A DNA stretch of 64,000 nt from Candidatus Pseudobacter hemicellulosilyticus (GTDB taxonomy: Bacteria; Bacteroidota; Bacteroidia; Chitinophagales; Chitinophagaceae): positions 2,480,001 through 2,544,000 of the forward strand of contig CP119311.1 in NCBI GenBank assembly GCA_029202545.1, in the 5' to 3' direction. A program made the position numbers and the translations under genes. A model generated the notes under the pieces. It made no database searches and had not been told where the DNA came from. It was given only the letters and a program-made list of their open reading frames with translations. This document shows positions 62,252 through 64,000 of the stretch, piece by piece (the stretch's first letter is position 1; the number at the start of each line of letters is the position of its first letter).

Positions 62252-64000
62252 TTACTGCCCTTCGGGATAATCGGTAAAATCCTGCCTTTTGATATTCAGC
62301 CTGGCCATTTTTGATTCCAGGGTGCTGGGTTTGAGGTTTAATAGTTCAGCAGCACCCCCGATACCACGTATCCGGCCCCTTGTTTTTTTGAGAACAGCAC
62401 TGATGTAATCTCTTTCTGTTTGTTGCTGGACATGCTTTACTTCCTCAAAGGTATTGATGGGACTGCTGCTGCCGGGCTCCTGGCCGGCAGCGGGAAGGCT
62501 CCGCATCAGTTGCAGTTTCGATCTTCCGTCGTTGAGCACCACTGACTGCTCGATAATATTTTCCAGTTCCCGGATATTACCGGGCCAGTGATAGGCAATC
62601 ATTCTTTCCATCATGGGATCAGCAATACCATTGAATGGTTTGTTCAATGCACTGCAATAGGTGTTAGCAAAGAACAGGGCCAGGGCTTCAATATCAGTCT
62701 TTCGATCGCGAAGGGCGGGCAGGGTAAGGGGGAACACGTTCAACCGGTAATACAGGTCGAGCCGGAAATTGCCTTCCGCTACTTCTTTTTCCAGGTTTCT
62801 GTTGGTAGCAGCTATTATACGGAGATTTACTTTTATAGCAGTACTGCCGCCAACGTATTCAATTTCCCGTTCCTGCAAAACACGTAATAATTTTACCTGC
62901 ATGCTTAGCGGCAGTTCTCCGATCTCATCCAAAAAGATGGTGCCGCCATCGGCCAGTTCAAATTTGCCTTTTCTTTTCTCCACAGCGCCGGTAAAAGCCC
63001 CCTTCTCATGCCCAAACAATTCAGATTCTATCAGTGTTGCCGGGATGGCAGCACAATTCACCTTTATAAAGGGGCCATTTTTCCTGGGGGAGAGCCAATG
63101 AATGGCCTGCGCTACTTTCTCTTTGCCGGTGCCGCTTTCTCCCAAGATCAGCACGGACGTATTATAAGGCGCTACCTGCGCTGCCAGGTCCAGGGCAGAT
63201 AATAATAAGTGGTGATTGCCGATGATGTCCCTGAATGCCTTGTTATCAGGCTGCTCATCCTGTTGCTTCTTAGCATTTATCTGCGGGTGCATCCATTCGC
63301 CGGCAGCCGTTTCTGCATAGATGGTTTTATTGGCTACCGCTTCCAGCCATGTTTTTAAACGGGTCAGCAGGGCGATATGTCCCTTGTTGTAGCTGTCCAT
63401 ATTCCGGCTATAAAAGGCATAATGCAGGGATAATCCATAACCCAGCGCCACAGGGAATACCAGGCAGGATTCCAGCTGTAACCAATGCATCAGGTTTCTT
63501 TGCAGCAGGTTGGTTGCGGTATTGGCAGATCTTTCGTAATTATAGATCAGCGGGCCGCTGTCGTTCCCGCTGTTTTCAATAATGCCGGAAAGGGTAGTCT
63601 TGGTAAGGCCGGAGATGGTCATCAGTTCTTTCTCACCAATAAACTGGTACTCATTGAAACCGGTTCGCAGATAGCCTGAATCTGTGAACTGCTGTTTATT
63701 CAGCGGCCTGATGCCGCAGGCAATAAAATCGAATGGCAGGTGCGATTGCATGATCCCGGCAATCTTCAATAAGGATTCCCGGGCGCCCAGTGTTTCAAGG
63801 CTGATGGCTGTCAGTTCCCGCTGCAATAATTCCTCACGCCGTAGTTTGGATTCAAGGCTGTGCTGATGCAGGTACCAGGCAATTTCCAGGGCAACCAGCA
63901 GGTCTTTCTCCCTGACGGGTTTTACCAGGAAGCCATAGGGTTCTGTTCGCTTTGCTTCTTCCAGTATTGGCTGGTTGGCATTGGCGGATAAATATATAAA
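62252..64000 (-). CDS. Sigma-54-dependent response regulator, 3' part
   Basis: The frame is open to the right edge of the window, so the 5' end is missing. The visible part begins with the end of a receiver domain (YLSANANQPILEEAKRTEPY, then GFLVKPVREKDL), then a GAF-like segment (residues about 70-250 of the fragment). The AAA+ domain follows with Walker A GESGTGKE, GAFTGA (sigma-54 contact) and Walker B IFLDEIGEL. The C-terminal Fis-type HTH contains GIGGAAELLNLKPSTLESKM. It activates sigma-54 promoters on phosphorylation; a partner kinase probably lies outside. Confidence 0.93.
   Translation of the reverse strand, partial: FIYLSANANQPILEEAKRTEPYGFLVKPVREKDLLVALEIAWYLHQHSLESKLRREELLQRELTAISLETLGARESLLKIAGIMQSHLPFDFIACGIRPLNKQQFTDSGYLRTGFNEYQFIGEKELMTISGLTKTTLSGIIENSGNDSGPLIYNYERSANTATNLLQRNLMHWLQLESCLVFPVALGYGLSLHYAFYSRNMDSYNKGHIALLTRLKTWLEAVANKTIYAETAAGEWMHPQINAKKQQDEQPDNKAFRDIIGNHHLLLSALDLAAQVAPYNTSVLILGESGTGKEKVAQAIHWLSPRKNGPFIKVNCAAIPATLIESELFGHEKGAFTGAVEKRKGKFELADGGTIFLDEIGELPLSMQVKLLRVLQEREIEYVGGSTAIKVNLRIIAATNRNLEKEVAEGNFRLDLYYRLNVFPLTLPALRDRKTDIEALALFFANTYCSALNKPFNGIADPMMERMIAYHWPGNIRELENIIEQSVVLNDGRSKLQLMRSLPAAGQEPGSSSPINTFEEVKHVQQQTERDYISAVLKKTRGRIRGIGGAAELLNLKPSTLESKMARLNIKRQDFTDYPEGQ

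Overview
The window looks like a chromosome segment of a Bacteroidota bacterium, most likely of the family Chitinophagaceae (Chitinophaga-like). The reasons are three SusC/SusD-type loci, a type B T9SS sorting domain, an ECF sigma/FecR pair beside a TonB-dependent receptor, lipoproteins with LSAC/LAGC boxes, and promoters of the TTTG-N19-21-TAnnTTTG type. No genus marker is present, so the genus is an inference.

Left chromosomal arm (1-19905). A carbohydrate-utilisation locus starts before the window: SusD tail, DUF3823-like lipoprotein, a T9SS-exported alpha/alpha-barrel enzyme and a GH2 enzyme. It ends at a strong terminator and is followed by a GtaA/glutaminase-like protein, a sulfatase and a GntR/UTRA repressor with a candidate operator. 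Next come an esterase, an AraC regulator and a divergent run resembling the Bacillus MhqR (quinone/electrophile) regulon: pirin, MhqN-like nitroreductase, a small receiver-like protein, MhqO-like dioxygenase and MhqD-like hydrolase. Both mhqO and mhqD are followed by tandem degraded copies of their own 3' ends, a very unusual structure. Two small hypotheticals, a Crp/Fnr regulator and tRNA-Pro(UGG) close the arm.

Genomic island (about 19907-47280). The 3' end of tRNA-Pro is repeated at 44266-44282 (16 of 17 bases) and, more decayed, at 47254-47280. I read this as two tandem islands in tRNA-Pro. The first carries an intact ISL3/ISAon1-type IS with a perfect 8-bp target duplication, a frameshifted tyrosine integrase, an HTH protein, accessory genes and decaying lipoproteins. 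Its main cargo is two membrane-anchored thioredoxin-fold proteins, a class III LanKC-type lanthionine synthetase and five paralogous Sec-signal-bearing Cys-containing small proteins that are likely substrates. These converge on a SusD/SusC/FecR/ECF-sigma unit. A 3-kb graveyard of broken genes follows. The second, AT-rich island carries a type II restriction-modification system (MjaI-like nuclease, small HTH-like protein, SPPY methyltransferase).

Right chromosomal arm (47281-64000). It holds a VOC protein, a carboxypeptidase-regulatory-like lipoprotein, a histidine kinase/LuxR response-regulator pair, and a SusC-SusD-M14 metallopeptidase operon with a good promoter. Then come a methyltransferase, an alpha/beta hydrolase, a carboxymuconolactone decarboxylase-like/cupin/2TM operon, and the 3' part of a sigma-54-dependent response regulator that runs off the right edge.

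The most novel candidate is the island-borne system at 28073-41185: a LanKC enzyme, periplasm-facing redox proteins, a five-member family of exported substrates with near-identical leaders and diverged cores, and its own outer-membrane transporter and signalling pair. The second is the gene-tail echo arrays behind mhqO and mhqD.
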